Part shown: in pieces, positions 34,697 through 46,800 of the stretch | How the letters are laid out: every line of letters begins with the position of its first letter | Numbering within the stretch: position 1 is the first letter of the stretch | Position numbers and translations under genes: made by a program | Source: Rhypophila decipiens | Lineage: Eukaryota; Ascomycota; Sordariomycetes; Sordariales; Naviculisporaceae | DNA: 64,000 nucleotides | Direction of reading: 5' to 3' | Assembly (NCBI GenBank): GCA_033297075.1 | Contig: MU858046.1 | Coordinates: 868,001-932,000 of the forward strand | The notes under the pieces: model-generated | The model's input: the letters and a program-made list of their open reading frames with translations, nothing else | What the model was told of the DNA's origin: nothing | Databases searched by the model: none

Positions 34697-36536
34697 TTAC
34701 CAGCCTTGGGCGTGGTAGCCGGTGAATGGGTTCTTATTAAAGTACTGGTCCCAGCTGCTGGCATTAGCGTCGCCGTCCTTCATGCAGGGCTTCTCGGGAT
34801 ACTGCTTCAGGTTGGCAACATCGTGCGAGGTGTGGCGCCGCTTGAGGACAGCGTTTGCAGTCGAGCTCTTTTGAGACCGTTCCCAAAGGAGTTGTCGTCG
34901 TAGGGACTCGGTAAGCTCCGTGGCAAGCATGTTCCGTCGCGTCGTCCGAGGCGAGAGAGCAGCCTGGTGATGGTAGCCGGTGCCGATGGCATTGATAGGT
35001 TGAGCAGAGGAGCGAGGGATCTCATTGATGGGTCGCATGGGGGGAGCACGGCTGCCCCGCTTCATCATCAAGGGCGCCTCGTCCGAGTCGTTGGGTGACG
35101 CAACCAGCGAGGGCCCGTTGAGTGTAGCACGGGCGCGAGGGATCGCAGAGGTTGACTGAGAAGCATGGTTGCCAAGTTTCTGAGCGCGGCCACCCTGTGC
35201 AAGCATGAGGGTGATCAAGGACCGACGAGATGTCAGGTTGGCCTTCGAATCGACGCGTTGGAAATGGAACTTCTCGTCAACGCTGTTCTTCCCACTGTCC
35301 TCCACGGAATCCTCCCAGTCTGAAGAATCATCGTCATCATCGATCGCGCTCTCGTCGACGTCGGTCTCGGACTGTTCGCTGATTGCCGAAGAGGCGATAT
35401 GAGTGACGAGTTGTTTGTTAAAAGAGGCAGTCTTCTTCTGGGGGTTGAGGAGTGAGCCAGGTCGTGGCACATGGAGTGCGCTCTTGAGCGAATCGTCTTC
35501 AGATGATCCCCCAACCTCGAACATTTTCTTCTTCTGCTGGAGAACAGGAACGGGAACCTTGCGAGTGTCAAGGCTCTGCTCGCGGTCAGTGTAGGAATCA
35601 TCACCAGACGAGCCTCCGAGGGCAAATTTCGCTTGCTGCTTCTTTGGCTGGACCAGCTTGGGGGCGGGGGCAGCTGTAGGTTCGGGAATTGCACTGGGGG
35701 AAGGTGCCATGGTCGATTGGAAGGTGCCCCGACTGGCAGGTATCTGGGAAGGCGAGAAGCCACAGACGACAATTGTCCGTGATGCAGGCTCCGGAGCTGG
35801 CGTCTGTTGCTGCAGGGACTCCATCGAAGTGTGCTCAGAGCCGCTTGACTGCGATTCAGACGTTGTTGAGCCCGATCGCTCGGTTGCGGGTGGGCTGATT
35901 GGTTTTTGCTCTGCGAGTGGAGTGCTGGGAGGCGAGATGGTTGGAAGCGGGGCTGTCAGTGGTACCTTGGCCTCGATGATGGAGACCACCATCTTCTCCA
36001 GGTCGTCGGATGTAATGTGTCTCTCGCGTCCCCGGCTCCGACTGCTCGCGCACGAATCTTGGCGCAGGATTCTGGGCCGTAGGATGTCGACTGGGGCTGA
36101 GTCTGATGTGAAGTCGACAGCTTCTTCGTCGAGGGAATCGACGCTTCCCGAGAGCTGAGGTAGCTCCTCGGCGGATCCGGGTGACGCCCTCCGTTGAATA
36201 TCCTTGGGTTTGCTAGTAGCCGAGGTTGCAACAAGGTTCTCCGCGCTGTCACAGCAAAAAGTCTCACGGTTCCAGAGCCTCCAAGATAAGTTTTCAAGGC
36301 GTCTGCCCTGGGCAACTGAGTCCCGGCACCTTGCAAAGACTGGACCAGTTGGTCAGCAAGGAATCTTGTAGAGATTTAAGGAGAAAAAGACGTTGTGCAA
36401 GGCAAAAAAAATTCAAGCCACGGAGGAATGACTAACCTGTCCACATGCTAAAAAGGTTCTCAGGGTTGGTTGTGTCAACCTTGTGGATGACATTGGCGTC
36501 CACTTGCAGGACTGGTGAGTCTAATGTGAGAGGCAT
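34697..36536 (-). CDS. Mks1-like / DUF1752 (GATA_AreA-type) and DUF3295 regulatory protein
   Basis: Two exons, 36536-36437 and 36339-34697 (intron 97 bp, GTTAGT..CCAG), encode 580 aa. The N-terminal DUF1752 motif spans the splice junction at about 28-60: L-F-S-M-W, then C-R-D-S-V, then R-R-L-E-N-L-S-W-R-L-W-N-R. The long Ser/Pro-rich middle has two copies of a G-G-S-S-x-D-D-S motif (about 274-282 and 310-317), an acidic patch and the F-H-F-Q-R-V-D element (about 392-398) typical of DUF3295. The protein ends with the conserved Y-H-A-Q-G-W. From memory, the family includes yeast Mks1, a negative regulator in nutrient and retrograde signalling. Direct function in moulds is little known. No DNA-binding finger is present despite the family's AreA-related name. 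It is probably a nuclear or cytosolic regulator with disordered regions. Confidence 0.85.
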
Positions 36537-39500
36537 GATGACGAGGTGGCTGCTCGAGAATTCGAGCAAATACTGAGGTTGCGGTCAGGGCGAATGGTTA
36601 CTAGGATATCCTCAACACGATCTCGAATCTTGCCCTTGCTTCAGACTGTTGGCAAGGTTTTTTGGTTTGCGTTCAAGAGAGAAGCGACCCGTGACACGAG
36701 TCTGCTCTGCACCGAAAGTGGCCGTGAGATGGTATGAGGCCGGTTTCTGTGGAGGCGTAAACGTTTGCAGGCGCCTGTCGGGTGGGTTTCGCTCGAAAGT
36801 AGCCTTTTTGGTCGTCGTGGGTCGGGGGAAAGTATGTTTGATATACGCTTCGACTCGGCGCGGTGGCGGTCAGGTTACGGAGTCGTAGGCGCACGTCGAT
36901 GCAGTTCGAAGATGCTGGAAGTAAGAGGCGATGCTGGATGCGATCGAAATCCGAGTCAGTGTAAATGCCTTTTGGAATACTCGGCTGCAGACGGAATCGC
37001 CGTTGTTGTTAAGTATTAAGGTGGTAAAGTCGGACAGCAGTTGTTTGCAGGTCGAAGTTGTGGGAGGGAAGGGAGGTGTGGTGGGGAGGGAATGTTGATG
37101 TATAATTGTAGGAGACGACAAGATGGGGTGTGCTGCTGTGTGTGCTTGGTGTGTGTTGTGCCGGGGTGTGCTTTGGTGGCCCTGCCCTGCGCGGGATAGT
37201 ACTAGTGTGGGCTTCGAAGGCGCGGTGAATAAAATCAATTACCTTGGTACCCACGAAAGCGAACACCCTGGTCGGTCGTGGTTCCGGTACAAGCCTGTGA
37301 AGTTCCTGGAGTACCTAGACAGGGGGGCCCCGTAGTGGAGGTGGCGGTGGGATTGTGTCTCGAGGGAGAGAAAAGACAAGAGGAGGTACAAGGGTCGAAA
37401 AAGGTACCAGCCGGCAAAATCCTCTCTCCTCGCCGTTTCCCACTCGCTTCTTGCTGTCGAGTTTCTTCTCTCACGCAAACGCGAAAACGTTTCTAGAGGT
37501 GACTGTGGTTGATGTCGAAAATGTTTCTCTGTAGAATGGAAAGGGAAGAAGTCGCAAGAGACAGGAATTCAATTGAAAAGTAGCCCAAGTTTGCCAGTGC
37601 GTGGTGCTGATGCCCCATGCGAGAAATAACAAACGTCTTGTGAGAAGCAACCAAGAGAGCTCAGGCGGAAGTTTCAGGCAACGCTGACGTTGGCTACGCT
37701 CAAAACGGCAGTATATCTCCGCTGTCTTGCCTCAAGAAGCATAGACGAAAGCGGCACGTTAAACCTTTTTGGGCAGCTGACTAGCTGTGGGGTTCGGATA
37801 CATTCTCGGCACCATGAATCAGGTGGGCAAGTCGCAAACGGTGCAGCCCACCACACAGCGCCTCAGGGGGACAAAAAGTGAATTACCCAGAAGGTTTAGC
37901 AGGGAACATTAAGTGCCTGAATTGGAATGACGATCACGTTGGCCTCACGCTAAGTTCCAAATGGGGAACTAATCCCACCAAACAGGTTAAGCTGATTTTT
38001 GCAGCTGGGCTTCCGGGGAAATGTCCCGGAAAGGCGCGCCAACCTTAATAAAGCCAGCCAGGTGCCTGGGCTAGCAGAACGAGGAAGCTGCGACTTCCAG
38101 GGCGGCAGCGTTTTGATCGTTGCTTTTCAGGTTCCGTTCCCTGCTCGCCCCGTTCGAAAATGTTGAAAACGGCGCTACTCCGTTCACGCACCTGGTTCCG
38201 AGAAATCTCGAAATTCTCGGAAGCCAGGAGGAAGCCTTGCCGCTTCTCAGGCAAGTCAGGTGCTCTACCCCGACTGGAGAATCCCTGGGCCTGCTTCCCC
38301 GCAAATCGCCACCAGGCCTCTGTCCACACTTTGGACCTGCTGATTTGAGAGGCCTTTCATCTCATTACGGATCGCTGGGCCGTCTCATCAATTCGACCGT
38401 CGGCAACAACCTTCGAGGTCTCGTCAGTCCGGCCCGTGATCACACTGCCATGATGAACTCAATCCAATCTTGACATCTGGCCGCAATTGGCTTTTGGTTA
38501 ACCTTGGGTCTTGAGTTGTGGCTCGTTTGTCCACTTTTCGATCGTTACCCAGTTCTCTGATTGCGCTGTCACTCACCAATTGCATGGCTTGCGATAGTGC
38601 TGGAACTCGCTAGCAACGATTCCTTCGGGCAGCCGAAGGTCAATTCGTCGGTCAACGGCGACTGTGGTCGAATCGTCGACGGCCAGCCTGTGTTGTGCTG
38701 ACACGGTCACCATTCTCGCCTTTGACTGGTCTGTTTGCTCGCTGTCCCGCCCATTGGGGGCTATTCGGGGAGGTTTGCCCCTTGTTGGTCTTGGGCCCCC
38801 TCTTCCCCGGCGTCTCAGCTGACCTCGTGATTGACGACTCAATCACAGGGCGGTTGTGTTCGTTTGCCGCGGCCCCTACGAAAACCATTGATTCGCAGCT
38901 CTTGAAAACCTGATATCACGTTCGTCACGTTGTGACTCTGTGACGCAGCTACGGATACCAAATACTGATAACTGCCTGACTGCCAAACAAAAAGCAAGAA
39001 TGCCAGGGCAATGACCTGAGTGAGCACTCTCAGGCCTCGACCAAAAGCGATGGTCACTTGCCTTCAGCCCTCTCTCCTCACTGGTTGGAGTGAGGTTCGA
39101 ACTTGGGGCCAGATTCACGGCACTGCGAGAATGAGCCACAGAGAACTGCCGTGTCCCTCTGTGTTGGCCAATTTTGGGGGGATGACCCAGCTCAGCCTCC
39201 CAGCCTCAGCGTTTGAAACGTTGCAGTGAGATATGGGCCCAATCCCCAATGACGTCTTTCGCGAGAACAAACGTGTTGATTCTCGTTTTCAGGTCCGACC
39301 ATACAGCCTCTGAACTCGGGCCACACTTGTGTCATCGACCTTTCTTTTCACATTTGCACTCGTCTCCTGGTTTCTTTCTCGTTGCTTAATTCTCAAATGG
39401 TTTTATTTTATTTTTCGCGTGATTCCTTTGGCCTCTCTCACCTCCTCCGAAGGAGAATTACTAGCCAATCATATCTCAACAAATGTAGTTATTTGCGAAT

Positions 39501-40611
39501 CACCCCACGCCGAGGTGCACTCGTGATGACTGACAGGGTTCACTTGCGGTTTGGACCTTGTCGCGACTCCTTCTCTTCCCCGGCAGCGCTAGGGGAAGCT
39601 CAACCGCCCGCCGCGGGAGGTAACGGATGCTGACTTGTTTCTCTGAATCCTTCGCGCTCTCGCGGCACGGTCAACGGGAGGAGCCTCACCTCACTGGTGG
39701 CGTAATAACGGATATCATGGGCAGGCGGACCTCCTCCGTGTCACGTCTGATCGAACGGTCGACAGAATCCATTGCACTCGTGAGCATAACGAAGCTGTTC
39801 AACGAGTACAACGTGTTCCATCGTGATGGTCGATGCGACAATGCTGATATGATCTCTAGGAGTAGTACTGGGAACATGAGAAATCATTTCTTGCCTCTTT
39901 GAGGGATTATAGACCTCGGCATGTCGAAGCCCTGGATGGTTTGGGCGAAATGCTTGCTACAGTGGCATGGTGTATTCATTCCCGGCCAAGATTCTCGCTC
40001 GAGCCAAGATTCTCACGAGTGAGGCAATTCGGACCTCGGGCTCGCTGCTCGCTGCTCGCTGGACAAACAATAATTCAGGATGGGCCCAACAAGGTACCAA
40101 CTCGAACGGTGAAATGCTCTTTGCAATTTCTGTTGAAATGTGATTGTCATGACAGAGTTGGCAACTTGGAAAACATCCAATACTCCGTATTGCAAATGAT
40201 ATCACAACACCAGAAGGCCTCTCCGACCCGACAATGTGGTCAGGCCGTGCCCAGGTTCACAACACCTTTGCGGGTACCCCGTAAATGCTGTGTGGTTTTC
40301 CGGATCCCCAGGCACGACGCTACCCCCTGAGATGGAAATCGTCTTGCGCAAAAAAAAATTACCTATCAAACTACCGACCCAATTATGCAAAGTGGTCCGC
40401 TTTCTGGTCGCTCGCTTCCGGCAGAAAGGAACTCATTTTGAGAAGTCGTCTGAGAATTGGCCAAGGCCTCCAAAATGATGCAAAAACAGGCGTTTTGGGG
40501 AGCCCAGCCCACCTGATTTCCTGGACATGGGGGGCGCTCGGGGAACCTGGGGAAGCTACCCGGGAGATGGGTCAAGAAAGAAAGATCTAGGCGGCAACTA
40601 GGCCGGAACCA
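36537..40611. other. Upstream region of the Mks1-like gene and gene-poor DNA
   Basis: On the minus strand, about 36.9-37.2 kb is pyrimidine/CA-rich, like the transcript leaders of housekeeping fungal genes. The Mks1-like mRNA may therefore begin near 37.1-37.2 kb and carry a leader of several hundred bases. Beyond that, short frames on both strands have no recognisable content. TACTCCGTA occurs at 40181. Confidence 0.4.
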
Positions 40612-40613
40612 TA

Positions 40614-40857
40614 CAGTCAACCCCCTGTTTGATTGTTAGCGCAGTTCTCCGGGCTAGGCCCACATCCAAATATCAAACTTCAACAGAAAAACAAGAAGAA
40701 AAGGTCTTTTAAACGGAAAAATAGGGTATTAAGATAGAAAGAGCAAAAGGAACTCTATAAGACTGTCTTTTTTCTATAAAAATTGGCTATTTGGCCGAAA
40801 AGTTGTGATCTAAACTGGGTAGAGTACCACGCTAACAATCAAACAGGAGGTTGACTG
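40614..40857. mobile_element. 244-bp MITE with 28-bp terminal inverted repeats
   Basis: The two ends are inverted repeats of 28 bp that match at 27 positions. They start CAGTCAACC on the left (40614-40641), with the reverse complement at 40830-40857. Both ends are flanked by TA (40612-40613 and 40858-40859), the target duplication made by Tc1/mariner-pogo (Fot1-like) transposases. The interior is AT-rich, has no coding capacity and is too short for a transposase, so this is a nonautonomous element moved by a related enzyme elsewhere. The near-perfect ends suggest it is not very old. Confidence 0.9.
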
Positions 40858-40859
40858 TA

Positions 40860-43800
40860 ACTAAATTGATAAGAGAGGATTTCACATCGTTTTTAAGGAA
40901 GTGCGCGAAATGCGATAATTGCTGGGCAAGGGGTCTGGAGCTTCGAGCTGCAAGCCCACAGAACCACAGCATGGGGAACACTTTGAAGTGTGCTGCTCGT
41001 TGGGCAATTTGATTGGTGGTCGTAATTCGAATCCCAAGGAGCTGGGACGCTAGCTGAGCTTGATTAAGCCAGCATGTCGCCCTCCTGCATTCAATATCCA
41101 GCTTGTCAAGAGTAAATTAACATTGATCAATGATTGCTCCATGGTCAACATGAAAGAATAGACAAACTTTCAAATTCTATCAGTTCTCAGTTGCTGTTGA
41201 TATTGCCAAACGTAATGAGAAAAGCTTGCCGTTTCTCAAACGGACGAGTTTGCCTCTGCGCTATCTTGTACATTCCCAGCCTCCTTTTCCGATTATAACA
41301 AAAAGGAATAAAATATTATAATAGACATTTCTTTTTTATATTTCTTTGTCTCCCGGCGATCTCCAATACGAGCATCCCAAACGCAGAATCTCAGCTGCTC
41401 ACAAGAGAACAAAGAACAAGAAAAGAAGGAGGCAAACAATAACCCGCAGAGTCTGGAAACCTTTGTAAAAATGCCATTGTTGCTTCACGAAATAGGAAAA
41501 GCTGGCTTGCTCATGTGTTTTATTGTGCAACCAAACTGGCAGGTGACCATCCACATCACCTCATTTTTAAACATTGGGGTGCTGAACTCGATGAGGAAGG
41601 GAGGGAGTTATTACGATCGAGGGACACAAGGCCCGCCCCCGCACCTCACCTCGCACCACTCACACACAACGAGAACACAACCAAGCACACCAAAAAAGAT
41701 GCGATTGCCCCCCACGTTCATGTTTGACAAACACCCTTGTCGATCGCCAATCTTCTGTAACCACACCAGTTTGCTGAACGAGATGGGAAGCTCTCCGGAG
41801 CTCTGGATTGATGAATATCACGTTGGCATCGACCAGTATCTCGAGTTTTTGGTGACTGAAGGTCCGGTTTGGAGTCCGGATTTCCGGACGACAGCAGAAC
41901 GATATCGGACTGCATTGATATATCCCTTTCTTTGGGCGACAAGTGTCCCGTTCCTACGACTATACACACTAACATGTTTCGTTTTGAGCACGGTTTCCTT
42001 TCACTTGGTTCCTTGTGTCGAATATGTAACGGCGCTTAATCGTTAGGCTTCGGTCTCTCCTTTATTCTAATCTTGTAACTTTGCAAGCGAGTCGGTTCCA
42101 TATCCGTTCCCCAAGCTAAATGTTGGGCACATGACACACAAAGTCAATGCGGCGAGGCAAGGCTGATGGGAGCATTATTTGCGTGTTGAGGGGTAAAATT
42201 GGAAAAAGGGGACAAGCGAGAGGCTGAGAACTGTCAGGGATAAGTTGCGAGGTGTGTGTGTGTGACCTGAAAAAGGAATGTGAAGGGAGAAAATATATAC
42301 GAAAAAGGCAATTTAATCCCACGTGCGGCTGTTGTTAATGTTACCCCACCTTTTACCCCAAATTGACATTTTAACCCCTTTCCACCCCCGCGTTTTAATA
42401 GTCGCTGTTAGCGAGAATGTTTCATGACTGTATTGTACACGCCCATTACGTATTTTGCTAGCATCATTCAGGTTACGGAGTACTCCGTACAATACACATT
42501 AACATCGTTCGCGGATATCTCCTTTTAACGGCGTGTTGCGGATTTTATTTGCTTCAACCTAACAATTCATCGCCGATGACCCTAATCACTGCACACACTC
42601 TTGGATTTAGTTTGTTCAACAAGAACTGCGTGAGGAAAGTTTGTCGCAAACGGCATCCGTCAGATTTATGAGCTGTCCAGCAAACCAAGATCACCAATCA
42701 AGGGATCGCATTCCTGCCTCCTGTGTTTCTGGAGTGCCAACAAAACGGAAATCCGTGGATCTATTAGGTCATATATCAAACCGACGTCCGGAAGCACTTC
42801 CCCGGCCCGGGAGAAGAAAGGGCCGTGTCTGGTCATTAGGAAATACCGGAGGTCGATTGGGCAATTTGAGAATCCGACATGTCAAATCCGACAAATGAAA
42901 CTTGATTCTATTCACGAAAAGTGACCAGCTTCGTGAGACACCGGCAAGAGAACCAAGTCCTTTGAGTTGATTGCTTGCCCACTTGGAATGGGGGACCGCA
43001 GGTACAGCAACAAGAGGTAACGTTATTCGACATCATAAATATAATGACTTGGGAGATTGACAGGAAGCGGGATCGGGGGCGGTACCTGAACACCAAAGCG
43101 GGCCATTATTCCTTTGCGTGTAACAAGATCACCAGTATTACCTAGAGTCGAAGAGTGTGATTTCATCATGTTGTGGCAGTTTATCTGTTTGCTGAAGGAA
43201 AGAGATGACAGCGCATTTTTTTTTACTGAGAAAAGTAAAATCTAGATCAACGACTTGGTCTAATCGTTGCCAGCGACAATGTCAATTCCTGGATGACGTA
43301 CATGGCAGCGAATCCGTGCTGCTGGGTTTCATTCTTGGCGTTTCTGCTTCTAATTCCAGATATTCTCCATCTCTGGAACCAAATACTTGATCTTCCCCGG
43401 AGAGTCAGGCGTGCTCCAAACGTTTGACAGAAAATCCTCCTTTTCTCCTCGTTGAAACAAATCCATAGTTAACCGAGCGGTTTTGAACCATGCCTGAGCG
43501 CTCACCGTCACAGTCGACATCAACGTTTTATTCCCAGCCGTGAGGAGGCCATCATCGTTCCATATCAAGATACATATGTGCCGGCGCGGAAGGGTCGCCC
43601 TATCAAAGTTATCGGATCGTCGATATTTCATATGATCCGCGGCTGACAGAAGCTTGTTTTATGCACCCGACTCTGCGATTTCTAGAGTAATATCCATCCA
43701 CTTGAATCAACATCTACGAGTCGCTGACGACGGGAGGCCTTAACCGATCAGAGAAACATGTCTGCGCGGTTCTATTTTCGTGAACGTGAAAATTAGCAGA

Positions 43801-46800
43801 TCTTTGGGAATTTTACGCACGTAAAAAGACATTTCAATGTTCCAATAAGAAAATTCTTGAGGTCAGGCGGTTGAACAGTCGAAAGCCATGTCTCTCTCTT
43901 TCTGGGTTGATGCATGGATATTTCCTCTCTGCCGCGATGCTGTCAGCGGCGCCCATTCCCCCCAGAAAAAGTCCCTAGAAGAAAAGGCTGGTAATGATCT
44001 GGTCCCTTTCCCCCACTGGTTTCACTGCACCGCATTGCACACTGCCGACCAGTTGATTGGGTTCAAGTGGCGTACAGCACTGAGCGGGGAAAACGTTGAA
44101 GCTGTTCGGACCGACTTGCTATTATTTTTGATATGGTATTTTCAAAAGTTGATGCTGTTCCTGATGGTAGGGTCGAAGCCCCGTCATCAGCCTTGCCCAA
44201 AATCCAAAACCCATATTTGGTATGGATTATAGCTCAGTCCCTCGAACTCACGATAAAATGTCAAAACTTATGAGAACTACTACTCACTCCACGCTGCTGT
44301 ATTCTTTTTTTTTATTGTGGATAGGGCAGTGGAATTGGAAAAAAATACCTACGGCGCTACGCAGTGTCGGGCCGAGAAGTTCTTTCCAAGACCCCATCCT
44401 ACCGTCAAGGAAATCCTCCCCCGAGAACTCCACCCGACTACGCTAGGAAACGCGACGTCGCGACGACTCCGGGCTTGGTCGCGCCGAGTCACCACCCTGG
44501 AGATGCACCGTCAACAGCCCGGTCTGTCTACAAATCTGAGTAGTACCCAGATACCCGTTCAAACGGTTATACAATTGCACTACTCTGTCGACCAACACGA
44601 ATCAACATATATGTAATAAGCAACAAATTGGGCCACGATGACAGAGCGATCTGCCCTGGCCGGGGTTTTTGGGTCCACATTCTATGCCAAGTGCCGAAAC
44701 ATGGGGTCTCCGTGAACCCGGGCCCTCCGGTAATGTAATGTGCGGACGGGACGGACGTTTCTCAACGGCGGCTTACGCAGTACGTGACATGACATGCGTC
44801 CGTAGCGCATAACGGGTAGATTTCGTGCTGCCTACTAGTAGTGAACAAAGTGCACGAAATATGATTTCCTGCAGATGTCCTCACGATAGCCGTCTCGCAC
44901 GAAAAACTGGATGCTACCGTCATGTGGGCAGGTTGAGGCGAGTGGGTTTTCTTTCGCTCACCTCGGTGGATTTCTTCACCTTGCCCGGACAACCGACCGC
45001 CTCCGCTAGGCTCTGGCGGAGTCCAGTCGGTCTTTCGGTCCTTTTTTACCACCATGGCACCAAAACCTCAAACACCTAAACTTGCCAGCATCTGTAGTGA
45101 CCCATGCTTTTGGGAACGACATGCCAGATCGGGGCAAGGCCGGGTGGATTGGAAAAGATGCAGAGGAACATCGATCGGTGAATATTTTGTTCTAGTGCTC
45201 TGTTTTTTTTTCTTCTCTCTCCTCTTCTCGTTGTGCTTACCCCGGCGGATCGGAGATTCACCATGGCATTGGCTGCTAGCTGTCGTTACCTAGGTCGACG
45301 GTGACACCGCGTCCGGGTTCAAGGTTTCAGGTTCGGACAATATCAGGAAGGTCACGGCGCTTGAGGATGGGGCAAGGATGGGTCTGGGTCCTTGGGAAAG
45401 AAAGACCAATGACCACGGTGACGGTGAGGACGAAATACCTAGCTAGCGGATATCAATGGCAGGCTGCTCGGTTAGGTTGTTGACATGGTGGTGTTGACGG
45501 TCCTTGGCACCTCCGGCTGTGGTGGTGCATTGCCGGTAAACGTTTTTGGGGGTAATGGAACGGTCAACGGCGCTCGCTTCGAGTTAAATCCGTAAGAGGA
45601 ACAGGTGCTAAAATAATATAATAAAAAATTCATCCTTTTTGACACTTCTCCCGCCAGCCGGTTCCATTTGGTGTCTTCCGTTTTCTTGGGTAACTAACGG
45701 CAGCTGTCCCGACGGTTAAAAGAGGAAGTTTTGCTCTTTCTATCCAGCGGAAATGGAACGTCCCTACCAGTTTAACCGCTGGCAGCTGTCAACCTTTCTA
45801 CCGACCGGATCTTTCAACGCCCACGTGGGCATCCCAGATCACAAATTGAGAGCCTGGTTTCTGGAAACAGGGGTATTTGTTGCACCCACGCAGAAATGCG
45901 TGTCCCTGAATGTGGGGGCCGGCCGGCTTTGTTCTTGTTCTCGGCATCTTCACATTGCAGATCTGGGGTTCTCACAAAGGCATTGAACCTGTGATCAGGA
46001 ATTCGGATTTGGAAACTCCATTCTCATATCGAACTCGATACCCATAGATCCGAAATGCTTCATCTCTGGGAACAAATTGTTCGTCCGTTCCACCGCCTTG
46101 GCAATATCTTGTTGTTACTGAAAGCGGCCCTGACCAAGACTCTTATGAACCGAGGGAAAACGATACAAAATGACGTTCCGTTTCCCCCAAGGCAAGCGAC
46201 TTGCTTCATAGGAATCCACATGACAAGTTATTGAACCCCCGGGATATGTGAACATGTTTGCACATGTTTATTCTACGGTTACGTTTTTGTTAGAATTTTC
46301 TAACAACCCCTCAATCACATGAATCGTCCCTTGCTCAGGAGCCCCCCTTTTCGCAAAGCACGTGAGAACCTCTTTGTCCTGCGTCAGCCCAACCTTCTTC
46401 TTTTGTTCTCCTCAAACATCACTCCCCACACGTGGACACTGCGGAGACAATGTGTATTCAAAGGTTACGGCTTCATCCACGGCATGGCCCGGCTTGGTAT
46501 TTCATGTTCTTTCGGTCTCGTGCCTGTGCAGGCCGAGTCAGTTCCGTGAAGGCTTAACGTTGATATCGATTCAGCCCTGTCCGCCGGTCACCTGTGCTCC
46601 ACGACGTGTCCTGGAGTATCCAGGATCTCACGGGTATTATCGTCTTTATTCCGGGTGTGATGCGGGCTGAGGTTCTGAATCTCTCCTCCACACCTTGCCG
46701 GGCCATCCTGCCCCGAGAGAAAGCCTCTCGGAGCGGGAGACGGGATTCTCCGCGCTAGCCCACCTCCAAAAATCGGTCGCGTTCGCCCCAGACCCTGAAG

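Noticed and set aside
41020..41075. TTCGAATCC-like segment resembling a tRNA T-loop
   Set aside because: The flanking bases do not form a T-stem on either strand, and no D-arm, anticodon arm or acceptor stem can be drawn.
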